From Muribaculaceae bacterium (lineage in GTDB: Bacteria > Bacteroidota > Bacteroidia > Bacteroidales > Muribaculaceae): a DNA stretch of 64,000 bases. Positions 50,385-59,214 of the stretch are shown here, piece after piece. The stretch's first letter is position 1; every line of letters starts with the position of its first letter. The notes beneath the pieces were generated by a model that saw only the letters and a program-made list of their open reading frames with translations, ran no database searches and was not told the origin of the DNA. The DNA lies in contig JAMPAK010000001.1 in the NCBI GenBank assembly GCA_023667285.1, positions 605,006-669,005 on the forward strand. The letters are read 5' to 3'. Position numbers and translations under genes: made by a program.

Positions 50385-52871
50385 TTATCTGAGTTCGGCT
50401 CCCAGTTTCTTGGTGAGCGAGTTGATTATTTTGGTCATCACGGCCTCGATCTGCTTGTCCTGGAGGGTCTTTTCATCATCCTGAAGTGTGATTGTGATGG
50501 CATATGATTTCTTGCCTTCAGGGAGTTTGTCGCCCTCATATACGTCGAAGAGGCTCACTGAGCGCAGCAGACGTCTCTCGGCCTCGCGCACAGCGCTCTC
50601 GACGGCCTCCATGGTGACATTCTTGTCGATGAGCAGGGCCAGGTCGCGTTTCACGGGCATTGTCTTGGGAAGCGGTGTGTTGGTGACCTTTTTCTTAAGC
50701 GAGAGACCTACGAGCGCATCCCAGTCAAACTCTGCATAGAGTACTTCCTGCTTGATGTCGGCACGGTTGGCGAGGCGCTTGGCCACGATGCCCATGGAGC
50801 CTAGGCGCTTGCCGGAGCGTGTGGCTATGTCGAGTCCGGCGCTCAAGAGTTCCGACTCTGTGGCTGAGGTCTTGATCTCAGTCGGCTGAATCCCCAGGCG
50901 GGACAGTATGTTGGCCACGAAAGCTTTGAGGTCGTAGACAGTAGCCACGGCGGCAGGACGTCCCCATGATGAGGGACGCAATTGTCCGGTGAGCCATAGG
51001 GCCAGGCGCGACCCTTGGCGGTAAGGAGCCAGAATGGCGCGTGAGTCGACTTCGGCTGCTGTGTCGGCCATAGAGTCCGGATTGAATGAGTAGACGTTTC
51101 CAAACTCATAGAGGGCTAGGTCAGGCTCCTTGCGGTTGATGTTGTGGCCCAGCGACTCGAGTCCGCCAAACAGAAGCGTCTGGCGCATCACGTTGAGGTC
51201 TGCGCTGAGCGGGTTGAGCAGCTTCACACAACGGCTTGCGGGCATCTGCTCGAGACCTTCGTAATAATCCTCGGCAGTAAGCGAGTTGTTGAGAATCTCG
51301 TTGAAGCCCTCGCCTGTGAGCTGCTCGCTGAGCAATGTGCGCAGGCGCTGGTCCTCATCGTCGCGGCTCTTGAATGAGAGCGATGAGTGGAGCTCAGTGG
51401 ATATCTCGACATTATTATATCCATAAATGCGGAGGATATCTTCGACAACGTCACAGGGGCGAGTGACATCCACGCGATATGTGGGCACCTTGACGGTGAC
51501 CTCCTCTGCGTTGATGTCTGTGATCTCCATTTCCAAAGCCTTGAGGATGGAGGTGATTGTGTCTGTGGGGATATGCTTCCCAATGAGGCGGTCGCAATAG
51601 TTGAACCCCAGTGTCACGTTTGCCGGGAGAATCTTCTCGGGATAGATGTCGGTCTCCGGACCTGTGATGGTGCCTCCGGCAAGTTCCTTCACCATCAGGG
51701 CGGCGAGGTGGAGGACGTAGAGAGAGTTGTTGGGGTCGACTCCGCGTTCAAACCTGAACGATGAATCGGTGTTCAGGCCATGGCGACGTGCTGTCTTGCG
51801 CACGGATGTGGGGTTGAAGTATGCGCTCTCGAGGAACACAGTGGTGGTTTGCTCGGTGACACCAGAGTCCAGGCCGCCGAATACGCCGGCAATACACATG
51901 GGAACCTCAGTGTTGCAGATCATGAGGTCGCGTGAGTCGAGTGTGCGCTCAACCCCGTCGAGAGTGGTGAACTTCTCACCCTCGCGGGCATTTTTTACAA
52001 TCACCTTGCCTCCGGCAATTTTGTCGGCGTCAAAGCAATGGAGAGGCTGCCCCATGGCGTGGAGCAGATAGTTTGTGATATCAACTATGTTATTGATGGG
52101 ACGTATGCCTATGGCTGAGAGGCGATCGTGGAGCCATTTGGGCGACTCCTTGACTGTCACGCCCTTGACTGTCACGCCGCAATATCGCGGACATGCGGTG
52201 CTGTTCTCAACTTCCACGGCGATTCCGCCATCCTTGTCCGCGACCTTGAAAGCGTCGACTGAGGGACGTGTGAGAGTGGCCGGGGTGGCGTGGGTGGAGA
52301 GCCAGGCGCCCAGGTCGCGGGCCACACCATAGTGTGAGGCTGCGTCGATGCGGTTAGGTGTGAGGTCAACCTCGAGGACATAGTCGGATGTAAGTCCATA
52401 ATACTCTGCGGCGGGAGTGCCGGGTGAGGCGGCTCCTTCGGGGAGCACTATGATTCCGTCATGTGAAGTCCCTACACCTATCTCGTCCTCGGCGCAGATC
52501 ATGCCAAACGACTCAATGCCGCGGATTTTTGATTTCTTGATTGAAAACTCCTTGTCGCCGTCATAGAGGGTGGTACCCACGGTAGCCACAATCACTGTCT
52601 GCCCGGCGGCCACATTGGGGGCGCCGCAGACAATCTGAGTCTCCTTGCCATCTCCGAGGTCGACTGTGGTGATGTGGAGATGGTCGCTGTCGGGGTGGTC
52701 GATGCATGTCAACACCTTGCCCACGACAATGCCGCGGAGGCCTCCGCGGATTGACTCCACTTCCTCAACGCCACCCGTCTCAAGGCCGGTGGAGGTGAGC
52801 GCTGCAGCCACCTCGTCGGGGGTGAGGGTGAAGTCGAGATATTGTTTAAGCCAATTATATGATATATTCAT
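50385..52871 (-). CDS. pheT: Phenylalanyl-tRNA synthetase beta subunit
   Basis: An 828-residue beta subunit. It has the N-terminal NISYNWLKQYLDFTLTP, a tRNA-binding EMAP/OB domain (about 42-155), the B5 and B3/B4 domains, motif-like RFERGVDPN, and the C-terminal ferredoxin-fold anticodon-binding domain (about 735-828, PVKRDLALLIDKNVTM). With PheS it forms the alpha2-beta2 enzyme. pheS is not within view. Confidence 0.96.
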   Translation of the reverse strand: MNISYNWLKQYLDFTLTPDEVAAALTSTGLETGGVEEVESIRGGLRGIVVGKVLTCIDHPDSDHLHITTVDLGDGKETQIVCGAPNVAAGQTVIVATVGTTLYDGDKEFSIKKSKIRGIESFGMICAEDEIGVGTSHDGIIVLPEGAASPGTPAAEYYGLTSDYVLEVDLTPNRIDAASHYGVARDLGAWLSTHATPATLTRPSVDAFKVADKDGGIAVEVENSTACPRYCGVTVKGVTVKESPKWLHDRLSAIGIRPINNIVDITNYLLHAMGQPLHCFDADKIAGGKVIVKNAREGEKFTTLDGVERTLDSRDLMICNTEVPMCIAGVFGGLDSGVTEQTTTVFLESAYFNPTSVRKTARRHGLNTDSSFRFERGVDPNNSLYVLHLAALMVKELAGGTITGPETDIYPEKILPANVTLGFNYCDRLIGKHIPTDTITSILKALEMEITDINAEEVTVKVPTYRVDVTRPCDVVEDILRIYGYNNVEISTELHSSLSFKSRDDEDQRLRTLLSEQLTGEGFNEILNNSLTAEDYYEGLEQMPASRCVKLLNPLSADLNVMRQTLLFGGLESLGHNINRKEPDLALYEFGNVYSFNPDSMADTAAEVDSRAILAPYRQGSRLALWLTGQLRPSSWGRPAAVATVYDLKAFVANILSRLGIQPTEIKTSATESELLSAGLDIATRSGKRLGSMGIVAKRLANRADIKQEVLYAEFDWDALVGLSLKKKVTNTPLPKTMPVKRDLALLIDKNVTMEAVESAVREAERRLLRSVSLFDVYEGDKLPEGKKSYAITITLQDDEKTLQDKQIEAVMTKIINSLTKKLGAELR

Positions 52872-52905
52872 GTGATTGATTGGATTTTTCGGCTGTTTTG
52901 ACCTG

Positions 52906-52913
52906 CAAATTTA
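52906..52913 (-). promoter_or_regulatory. -7 element of pheT-yebC
   Basis: The minus strand reads TAAATTTG, 34 nt before the pheT ATG; a TTG lies 22 nt upstream of it. Confidence 0.55.
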
Positions 52914-52994
52914 CGAAATATCCGTCAAATAATTGCAACCCACATAGTAAAAAGGGCGTTTTTTAATCTTAAAATGCTTATGGCGGGGCGTGGA

Positions 52995-53027
52995 TTTGCG
53001 GAAATCAGAAAATAATGTTTAACTTTG
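52995..53027 (+). promoter_or_regulatory. Promoter of the acetyl xylan esterase gene
   Basis: TTTG (52995-52998) followed after 21 nt by TAACTTTG (53020-53027) is a near-perfect Bacteroidetes promoter. The leader is about 25 nt. Confidence 0.7.
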
Positions 53028-53055
53028 TGAATTGAAAACTGAAAATATCTAATCC

Positions 53056-54354
53056 ATGAGACAATTCTTCCTCTTCATTGCAATCCTTGCCACCTCTGTC
53101 TGCGGTGTGGCCGGAAATTATCCCGAAAGATCAGACTTCCTCTGGGTCACTGTGCCTGACCACAGCAACTGGCTCTATGAGACCGGCGAACCGGCCATTG
53201 TGGATGTGGCTCTCTATGAGTATGGAGTCCCTGCTGCCGGCAAAACTCTTACATATTCCATCGGCCCTGATATGCTTGATGCGGACACCACCGCTACTGT
53301 GACCCTCGACGGAGCCGGCAAGGCGCGCATCAACATGGGCACCATGACCGCCCCGGGCTTCCGTGACTTGCGCCTGCAGGGGGTGTTTGACGGCCGCAAG
53401 ACCGAGCATCATGTCAAGGTGGGTTTCTCGCCGGAGAAACTTCAGCCCTACACACAGAATCCTGATGACTTTGATGAGTTCTGGGCCAAGGCGGTCGCAG
53501 ATGATGCAAAGACACCCCTTAAATACACAGTGGAAGATTGTCCTGAATATACCACAGACAAGATGACATGCCAGCTTGTCAAGCTTGACCTTCCCGGCCC
53601 ATGGGTGACTTCGATGTATGGCTATCTCTTTATTCCCAAGGGAGATGGCAAGTATCCTGCAGTTCTCTGTCCTCCCGGTGCAGGCGTGAAGACCATCAAG
53701 GATCCCCTTTTCCATCGCTATTATGGCGAGGGGGGCATGATACGTGCTGAAATCGAGATTCATGGCTGCCATCCAAAACTCTCAGAGGCTGAGTTTGCGG
53801 CGCTGCGTAAGGAGAAAGGTGCCTATCTTGACTTTGGACTCGAGTCGCCTGAGAAATACTATATGCGCGATGTATATCTGGGATGCCGCCGCTGGCTCGA
53901 TCTGCTCACACAACTTCCCCAGTATGATGGCAAAAACCTCTTCGTTCAGGGTGGAAGCCAGGGAGGAGCCCTTGCCATCACTACCTCTGCCCTCGACCCA
54001 AGGGTGAAGGGCTGTGTGGCAAACCACCCTGCCCTCAGTGACATGAACGGATATCTCGGCCCTAAGACCGGTGGCTATCCCCACCATTTCCGCAAGAACC
54101 CTGAGGAGGGAACACCTGACAAGGTGAAGACTCTGGAGTACTATGACGTCTGCAACTTTGCCCGCCGTCTCAAGTGTCCTGTCCGCATGACATGGGGATA
54201 TAACGACAACACTTGTCCTCCCACCACTTCGTGGGAGGTGTGGAATCTCATCACTGCCCCTAAGGAGGCCGAACTCACTCCCATCAACGAGCATTGGACA
54301 TCGGCCAACATGGAACGCGGCCACTATGAGTGGATCAAGAACAAGGTTGAGTAA
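53056..54354 (+). CDS. Secreted CE7-type acetyl xylan esterase
   Basis: A 432-residue protein with a signal peptide (1-20, ending GVAG). An N-terminal Ig-like domain (about 25-125) precedes an alpha/beta-hydrolase of the AXE1/CE7 family: nucleophile Ser301 in QGGSQGG, Asp/His region near MTWGYNDNTCPP, and the C-terminal RGHYEW His. It removes acetyl groups from xylan or related oligosaccharides. It has its own promoter and terminator, and no polysaccharide-utilisation genes are adjacent. Confidence 0.87.
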   Translation: MRQFFLFIAILATSVCGVAGNYPERSDFLWVTVPDHSNWLYETGEPAIVDVALYEYGVPAAGKTLTYSIGPDMLDADTTATVTLDGAGKARINMGTMTAPGFRDLRLQGVFDGRKTEHHVKVGFSPEKLQPYTQNPDDFDEFWAKAVADDAKTPLKYTVEDCPEYTTDKMTCQLVKLDLPGPWVTSMYGYLFIPKGDGKYPAVLCPPGAGVKTIKDPLFHRYYGEGGMIRAEIEIHGCHPKLSEAEFAALRKEKGAYLDFGLESPEKYYMRDVYLGCRRWLDLLTQLPQYDGKNLFVQGGSQGGALAITTSALDPRVKGCVANHPALSDMNGYLGPKTGGYPHHFRKNPEEGTPDKVKTLEYYDVCNFARRLKCPVRMTWGYNDNTCPPTTSWEVWNLITAPKEAELTPINEHWTSANMERGHYEWIKNKVE

Positions 54355-54384
54355 AGCCACACCGGTTAAAAAATATTGAAAGAG

Positions 54385-54420
54385 TTGGGCGAGGAAAATT
54401 TTCCCTCGCCCAATTCTTTT
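54385..54420 (+). terminator. Terminator of the esterase gene
   Basis: TTGGGCGAGG plus AAAA pairs with TTTT plus CCTCGCCCAA, followed by TTCTTTT, 31 nt past the stop. Confidence 0.75.
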
Positions 54421-54617
54421 CAAATATCAGTTTTTAGGGGAACCAGGCGAATGATTATGACAATCAGCCTGCATTTTGGATCTCTTCTTAAACCATTGTC
54501 TACTATCGGGAGCATTGCATCCCGTGTTGAGTAGAAGAATTGAGGCCTGGCGGCAGATAATATTCAGCCACCTTTAATCGTTAATACATGTAAAGATATT
54601 AGCCTTGCGTCCCTATT

Positions 54618-55685
54618 ATGAAAACAAATCATGAGTCACCGCTTCTCTCAGTGATAGTGCCTGTCTATAAAACCGAGCGCTACCTCGACGGTTGTGTGGA
54701 GTCGTTGCTGGGCCAGACCGTCAAGGATATGGAGATTATTCTCATCGATGACGGGTCGCCCGACAGATGTCCGGAGATGTGTGACTCATGGGCTGCGAGA
54801 GAGGAGCGGATAAGAGTTATCCATAAGCAGAACGAGGGACTGGGATATGCCCGCAACACCGGCATTGACCATGCCAGGGGAAAGTATATAGCCTTCATAG
54901 ACTCAGACGACATCATTGAGCCTCAGACATATGCCGTGGCCATCGAGGAGATGGAACGCAATGGCGCGGACACGGTGAGGTTCAAGTGCAACCGTTTTAT
55001 TGACAACGGGGAGCACGGGGCTGAAACCTACGACAAACAGCCCGTCATCTTCGACAAGCCTGAGCAGATACGCGCTTTGGCTCTGTGTATATTTGACATC
55101 CCCACGCCCGATATGGACACATATGACCTCGGGGGAAGTGCATGCATGGCTCTGTACAGGCTCGACATCATCAGAGAGAACAATCTGAGGTTTGAGAATG
55201 AGCGGCAGTATCTGAGCGAGGACTATCTCTTTAATTTAGACTACTACACGAAGGCCTCGAAGGTGGTCTGGCTCCCACGGACCTACTATCACTATCGCAT
55301 CACGGTGGGTAGTCTCACCTATGGTGCCAACCTCCGCGTGATGGAGAGGGTTGAGATATATTCCCGGCACCTTGAGGAGATGCTCTCAGAGCGTGGCTTT
55401 GAGGCTGAGGCCCGCCAATATGCCGCCGGATTCTATATGAGAGCCTTGAGAGTTAACCTGAAGTTTGTGTTCATGGCGCCCAATCTGACACTCGCTGAAA
55501 AACATCGCTGGTTCAGTGAACGCACTGCCGACCCTTACTTCCGCGAGATATGCGCCGAATATCCCTGGCGTGGGCTGCCTCTGAAACAACGGATTCTCTT
55601 CAAGACCATGTATGGGCGTCACTTCTATTCATCATACGGCCTGATTGTGGGGTTCTCAAAACTGCGCAGGGACAAACTGAAATGA
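54618..55685 (+). CDS. Family 2 glycosyltransferase
   Basis: A 355-residue GT-A enzyme. The N-terminus LLSVIVPVYKTERYLDGCVESLLGQT (in two parts), the LIDDGSPDRCP motif and the DxD-like SDDI (in FIDSDDIIEPQ) are typical GT2 features. It transfers a sugar from a nucleotide donor, probably for a surface polysaccharide or protein glycan. Its end overlaps the next gene as ATGA. Confidence 0.93.
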   Translation: MKTNHESPLLSVIVPVYKTERYLDGCVESLLGQTVKDMEIILIDDGSPDRCPEMCDSWAAREERIRVIHKQNEGLGYARNTGIDHARGKYIAFIDSDDIIEPQTYAVAIEEMERNGADTVRFKCNRFIDNGEHGAETYDKQPVIFDKPEQIRALALCIFDIPTPDMDTYDLGGSACMALYRLDIIRENNLRFENERQYLSEDYLFNLDYYTKASKVVWLPRTYYHYRITVGSLTYGANLRVMERVEIYSRHLEEMLSERGFEAEARQYAAGFYMRALRVNLKFVFMAPNLTLAEKHRWFSERTADPYFREICAEYPWRGLPLKQRILFKTMYGRHFYSSYGLIVGFSKLRRDKLK

Positions 55686-56800
55686 AGATATTCTACTATT
55701 TTCTTGAATATGACACCCCCATGTATGGCTGGCAGCGGCTCAACCATATCAACGAACTCATCCGAGCCGGACATGAGGTGGTGACTTTCAACCCTGCCTG
55801 CTTTGACACCTTCTCTGAGGCTAATGAGGCTGCCGTGAGGCGCCTCCGCTCCGAGGGGGGATGGGATCTCTTTCTGGCATGCGATGACCAGACTGTGCTG
55901 TTTCCTGAGACCGTGAGACGTGTCCGCGAGATGGGCATCCCCTCCTGTCTTATCTGCTGGGACAATCTCGAGCTCCCCTTCAAACAGAAAAAGATTGCTC
56001 CGCTTTTCGACCTTGTCTGGCTGACCTCAGTCGAGACGCAATACCTCTTTGAGAAATGGGGTTGCCGCGACATCCTCTTCATGCCATATGCTGCAAACCC
56101 CAGCGTCTACAAACCTATCTCAGGGGTTGAGCCTGTAAGAGCAGTCGGTTTCATAGGGTCGCCATACGGGAGCCGTACCAATAAAATCAACGATCTCACC
56201 TCCGGTGGGATTCCGTGTCGGGTGTTTTCCAATACACTCGTCAATCCTTCATACAACAGTTCCGTCAAAGGCGGCAGCAAGAAATTTGACCCAATGGATA
56301 TTGCTGTCAAGACTGTGCGCTATCTCAGGTTTCCCATAGGACGAAAAGTGCTGTGGTCCACTATTGTCAATCGACTAGGTCACTCGACCACACTCAACAC
56401 TGACACCCCCCTGCTTGTCGGAGAGCCGTCCGTCCCATTCGAGCGGATGTGCGGACTATACTCCTCGTTTGCGCTGTCGCTCAACATAGCCGAACTCAGG
56501 GATACATATGTCCTCCGCAACCCCATCCCCAAGATTCATCTGCGCACCTTTGAGATACCCATGTCCGGAGGATTGCAGTTCACTTCGCGTACCCCTGAGA
56601 TTAAGGAATATTTTGAGGAGGACAAGGAGATTGTTCTCTATGGCTCGCGTGAGGAGATGGTGGAAAAGGCGCGTTTCTATCTCGACCGGCGGCATGACGG
56701 ACAGGTGGCACGCATGAAGGAGGCGGCACGCCGGCGCGCTGCCGCTGACCACACATGGACCTCTCGCTTCAGCCGCATCTTCGCCGCGCTGGGATTGTAA
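55682..56800 (+). CDS. GT-B-type glycosyltransferase, CgeB-like
   Basis: A 372-residue protein starting at the ATG that overlaps the GT2 stop (ATGA). The first half shows alternating hydrophobic strands (KIFYYFLEYDTP, LFLACDDQTVLFPETVRR). The second half has VGFIGSPYGSRTNKIN and a glycosyltransferase-like C-terminal lobe (HLRTFEIPMSGGLQFTSRTPEIKEYFEE) with the Arg/Glu pattern of CgeB/GT1-like proteins. The sugar and acceptor are unknown. It is coupled to the GT2 gene, so both should act on one glycan. Confidence 0.82.
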   Translation: MKIFYYFLEYDTPMYGWQRLNHINELIRAGHEVVTFNPACFDTFSEANEAAVRRLRSEGGWDLFLACDDQTVLFPETVRRVREMGIPSCLICWDNLELPFKQKKIAPLFDLVWLTSVETQYLFEKWGCRDILFMPYAANPSVYKPISGVEPVRAVGFIGSPYGSRTNKINDLTSGGIPCRVFSNTLVNPSYNSSVKGGSKKFDPMDIAVKTVRYLRFPIGRKVLWSTIVNRLGHSTTLNTDTPLLVGEPSVPFERMCGLYSSFALSLNIAELRDTYVLRNPIPKIHLRTFEIPMSGGLQFTSRTPEIKEYFEEDKEIVLYGSREEMVEKARFYLDRRHDGQVARMKEAARRRAAADHTWTSRFSRIFAALGL

Positions 56801-56847
56801 AGGGAAATTTTTCCGGCCATAATGCCTGAGGATTCAGAAAAATGCTT

Positions 56848-56855
56848 TAAATTTG
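56848..56855 (+). promoter_or_regulatory. -7 element of the POT transporter gene
   Basis: TAAATTTG lies 39 nt before the ATG at 56895. Confidence 0.5.
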
Positions 56856-56894
56856 CACTTTCGCTTTACATTAATCCACATTTTGCACTAAAAC

Positions 56895-58418
56895 ATGTTC
56901 AAAAATCACCCCAAGGGTCTTATACCCGCGGCTTTGAGCAACATGGGCGAGCGTTTCGGCTATTATATCATGAATGCCGTGCTCGTGCTGTTCCTATGCT
57001 CCAAGTTCGGCCTCAAGGAGGAGACCAGTTCCATCATCTATTCATGCTTCTACTGCGGAATCTATGTGTTGAGCCTTGTCGGCGGTATCATTGCCGACCG
57101 CACACGCAACTATAAGGGCACCATCATCTCCGGCCTGTGTGTTATGACCGTCGGCTATATCGTGCTGGCCTTCCCCATCTTTGCCACCGCTGAGAACCGT
57201 GTGTGGCTGCTGACGCTGACATGCGTGGCTCTGTTTCTCATCGCATTCGGCAACGGCCTCTTCAAGGGGAACCTGCAGGCCATAGTGGGTCAGCTCTACG
57301 ACAATCCGCGCTATGCATCGCAGCGCGACTCCGGGTTCCAGATTTTCTATGTTTTCATCAACATCGGTGGACTCGTGGCTCCCTTTGTCGCTCCTATGCT
57401 CCGCAGCTGGTGGCTCGGAGAGAACGGACTTCTCTACAATGCCTCACTCCCCGCTCTCTGTCATGAGTACCTGAGTCTTACAGACAGCATGGACACACAG
57501 AACCTCAACAACCTGTATGCTCTTGTCTCATCAGTAGGTGGTGATGCCTCAGCCAACCTCTCAGAGTTCTGCTCGAGATATTTGAATGTGTTCAACACAG
57601 GCATCCACTATTCGTTCATAGCCTCAGTGGCTGCAATGCTCCTGTCGCTCACCATTTTCGTGGCCACCAAGAAGCAGCTCCCCTCGCCGGCCAAGAAGAC
57701 CAAGGAGGAGACTGTCACTTATACACCCGAGGAGAAAGCCCGTATGGCCGGAGAAATCCGTCAGCGTATGTATGCCCTCTTCGCAGTGCTCGGCATCGCC
57801 ATCTTCTTCTGGTTCTCATTCCATCAGAACGGCACATCGCTCTCTCTCTTTGCCCGCGACTTTGTCAAGACAGACTCCGTGCAGCCTGAGATATGGCAGG
57901 CTCTCAACCCATTTTTTGTCATAGTCCTCACACCGATCATCATGTGGCTCTTCAGTTCAATGGCTGCCAAGGGCAAGGAGATTTCCACTCCTCACAAGAT
58001 TGCCATCGGTATGGGGCTCGCAGGCGTGGCCTATCTGTTCCTGACAGTGTTCTCCCTCATTGAGGGATATCCCTCGGCCGATGCGTTCAAGGCTCTTGCC
58101 CCCGCTGTCGCTGAGACCATGAAGGCAGGTCCGTGGGTTCTGATTGTGTTCTACTTCTTCATGACCGTGGCTGAGCTCTTCATCTCACCCCTGGGACTCT
58201 CGTTTGTCTCGAAGGTAGCTCCCAAACATCTGCAGGGTCTCTGCCAGGGTCTGTGGCTCGGCGCCACAGCTGTCGGCAATCTCATGCTCTGGGTAGGACC
58301 GCTGATCTACAACGCATGCCCCATCTGGGTGGCATGGGCCGTCTTCCTGACCGTATGCGTCATCTCCATGGGCATCATGTTCGCAATGCTCGGATGGCTT
58401 GAGAGAGTCACAAAGTAA
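56895..58418 (+). CDS. POT/PTR2-family di-/tripeptide transporter
   Basis: A 507-residue protein with about 14 hydrophobic helices. The N-terminus NMGERFGYYIMNAVLVLFL carries the POT ExxERFxYY motif (about 17-23), with GGIIADRTRNYKG as the MFS-like loop. The family imports di- and tripeptides with protons. It fits an asaccharolytic or mixed-nutrient gut lifestyle. A shared hairpin terminator follows. Confidence 0.92.
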   Translation: MFKNHPKGLIPAALSNMGERFGYYIMNAVLVLFLCSKFGLKEETSSIIYSCFYCGIYVLSLVGGIIADRTRNYKGTIISGLCVMTVGYIVLAFPIFATAENRVWLLTLTCVALFLIAFGNGLFKGNLQAIVGQLYDNPRYASQRDSGFQIFYVFINIGGLVAPFVAPMLRSWWLGENGLLYNASLPALCHEYLSLTDSMDTQNLNNLYALVSSVGGDASANLSEFCSRYLNVFNTGIHYSFIASVAAMLLSLTIFVATKKQLPSPAKKTKEETVTYTPEEKARMAGEIRQRMYALFAVLGIAIFFWFSFHQNGTSLSLFARDFVKTDSVQPEIWQALNPFFVIVLTPIIMWLFSSMAAKGKEISTPHKIAIGMGLAGVAYLFLTVFSLIEGYPSADAFKALAPAVAETMKAGPWVLIVFYFFMTVAELFISPLGLSFVSKVAPKHLQGLCQGLWLGATAVGNLMLWVGPLIYNACPIWVAWAVFLTVCVISMGIMFAMLGWLERVTK

Positions 58419-58429
58419 AGGTGAATATA

Positions 58430-58472
58430 AAAACATGGTTGGCTCCTTGACTTGGACCAACCATGTTTTTTC
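58430..58472. terminator. Bidirectional terminator between POT gene and 44-residue protein gene
   Basis: AAAACATGGTTGG pairs with CCAACCATGTTTT around a loop, with AAAA/TTTTTT flanks on both sides. It ends the POT transcript and lies 6 nt past the small minus-strand gene. Confidence 0.8.
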
Positions 58473-58477
58473 GTTTC

Positions 58478-58612
58478 TTATCCGGCGATGAAGGCTGCTA
58501 CATCAGTGTCGCCGAAGAAGTCGGCCACGGTGAGCCATATCAGGAGGAGCGCTATCAGCACAATCACTCCGACGATGAGCCAGATGCTGGTCTTGGAATT
58601 CTCTTTACTCAT
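58478..58612 (-). CDS. Small membrane protein, 44 residues
   Basis: An ATG-initiated 44-codon ORF on the minus strand. It has a charged N-terminus (MSKENSKTS), one clear membrane helix at about 10-29 (IWLIVGVIVLIALLLIWLTV) and the C-terminal tail ADFFGDTDVAAFIAG. It sits between a bidirectional terminator just past its stop and 56 nt of divergent spacer, as expected for a real monocistronic gene. It is shorter than usual annotation limits. No function is known; small membrane proteins often tune transporters or envelope enzymes. The opposite-strand frame is a shadow. Confidence 0.72.
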   Translation of the reverse strand: MSKENSKTSIWLIVGVIVLIALLLIWLTVADFFGDTDVAAFIAG

Positions 58613-58668
58613 AATCTTGGACAGTTAAAACGGTTTCCAATTCAACGCCACAAAAGGCATAAAAGTTT

Positions 58669-59214
58669 ATGTATAACAACTTGCCAAGTGTGAAACGGCG
58701 ATTCTTCGCCATGAGAAACGGCATTGTGGCCGACACTATGCGCCGCTCGGTGCCATCTTATCGAATGGTCTTCGGCCTGAACCTCCCGCAGATAGCAGAG
58801 ATAGCCGCTGATGCACCACACACTGCCGATTTCGCCAGGCAGCTGTGGCAGGACTCAGGCACCCGCGAGAGTCTGCTGATGGCTCCCATGCTCTTCCCTG
58901 CAAAGGAGATGAGTGCAGACGAGGCGCTGGAGTGGATGGCCTCTGTGCGCGCTACTGAGGTGGCTGACATTCTCTGTCATCGCCTCCTGAGGCATCTGCC
59001 ATTCGCTCAGGCGCTTGCCATGCAGACGGTGGACTCAGCCTCTGAGATGTTGCGCTACACTTCCTTGCGTCTGCTTAGAAATCTTTTTCCTGCTACGGCC
59101 ACAGAGGAGAGTCTCGCAGTGGCACGCCGGGAACTGGAGCGTGGTTGTTCACTCACACGTCCGCTCTCCATCAATATTGTTGATGAAATAGACTTCCTGC
59201 TAAATGAAAACTAA
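58669..59214 (+). CDS. AlkD-like HEAT-repeat protein (DNA alkylation repair-like)
   Basis: A 181-residue all-helical protein with features of the AlkD/DNA-alkylation-repair family: MRNGIVADTMRRSV near the N-terminus, LARQLWQD-type helix, and TRESLLMAPMLFP. It has about four helical pairs, shorter than AlkD (about 230). The catalytic Trp/Asp set cannot be assigned reliably, so activity is uncertain. Its last 11 nt overlap the following TonB receptor gene. Confidence 0.6.
   Translation: MYNNLPSVKRRFFAMRNGIVADTMRRSVPSYRMVFGLNLPQIAEIAADAPHTADFARQLWQDSGTRESLLMAPMLFPAKEMSADEALEWMASVRATEVADILCHRLLRHLPFAQALAMQTVDSASEMLRYTSLRLLRNLFPATATEESLAVARRELERGCSLTRPLSINIVDEIDFLLNEN

Noticed and set aside
53131-53772. 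Minus-strand frame of 213 residues inside the esterase gene
   Set aside because: Shadow of a high-GC coding strand; the plus-strand gene has signal peptide, GGSQGG motif and promoter.
58463-58693. Plus-strand frame of 76 residues over the small membrane protein
   Set aside because: Composition is His/Glu/Tyr-rich as expected for the antisense of a hydrophobic helix; it crosses the terminator.
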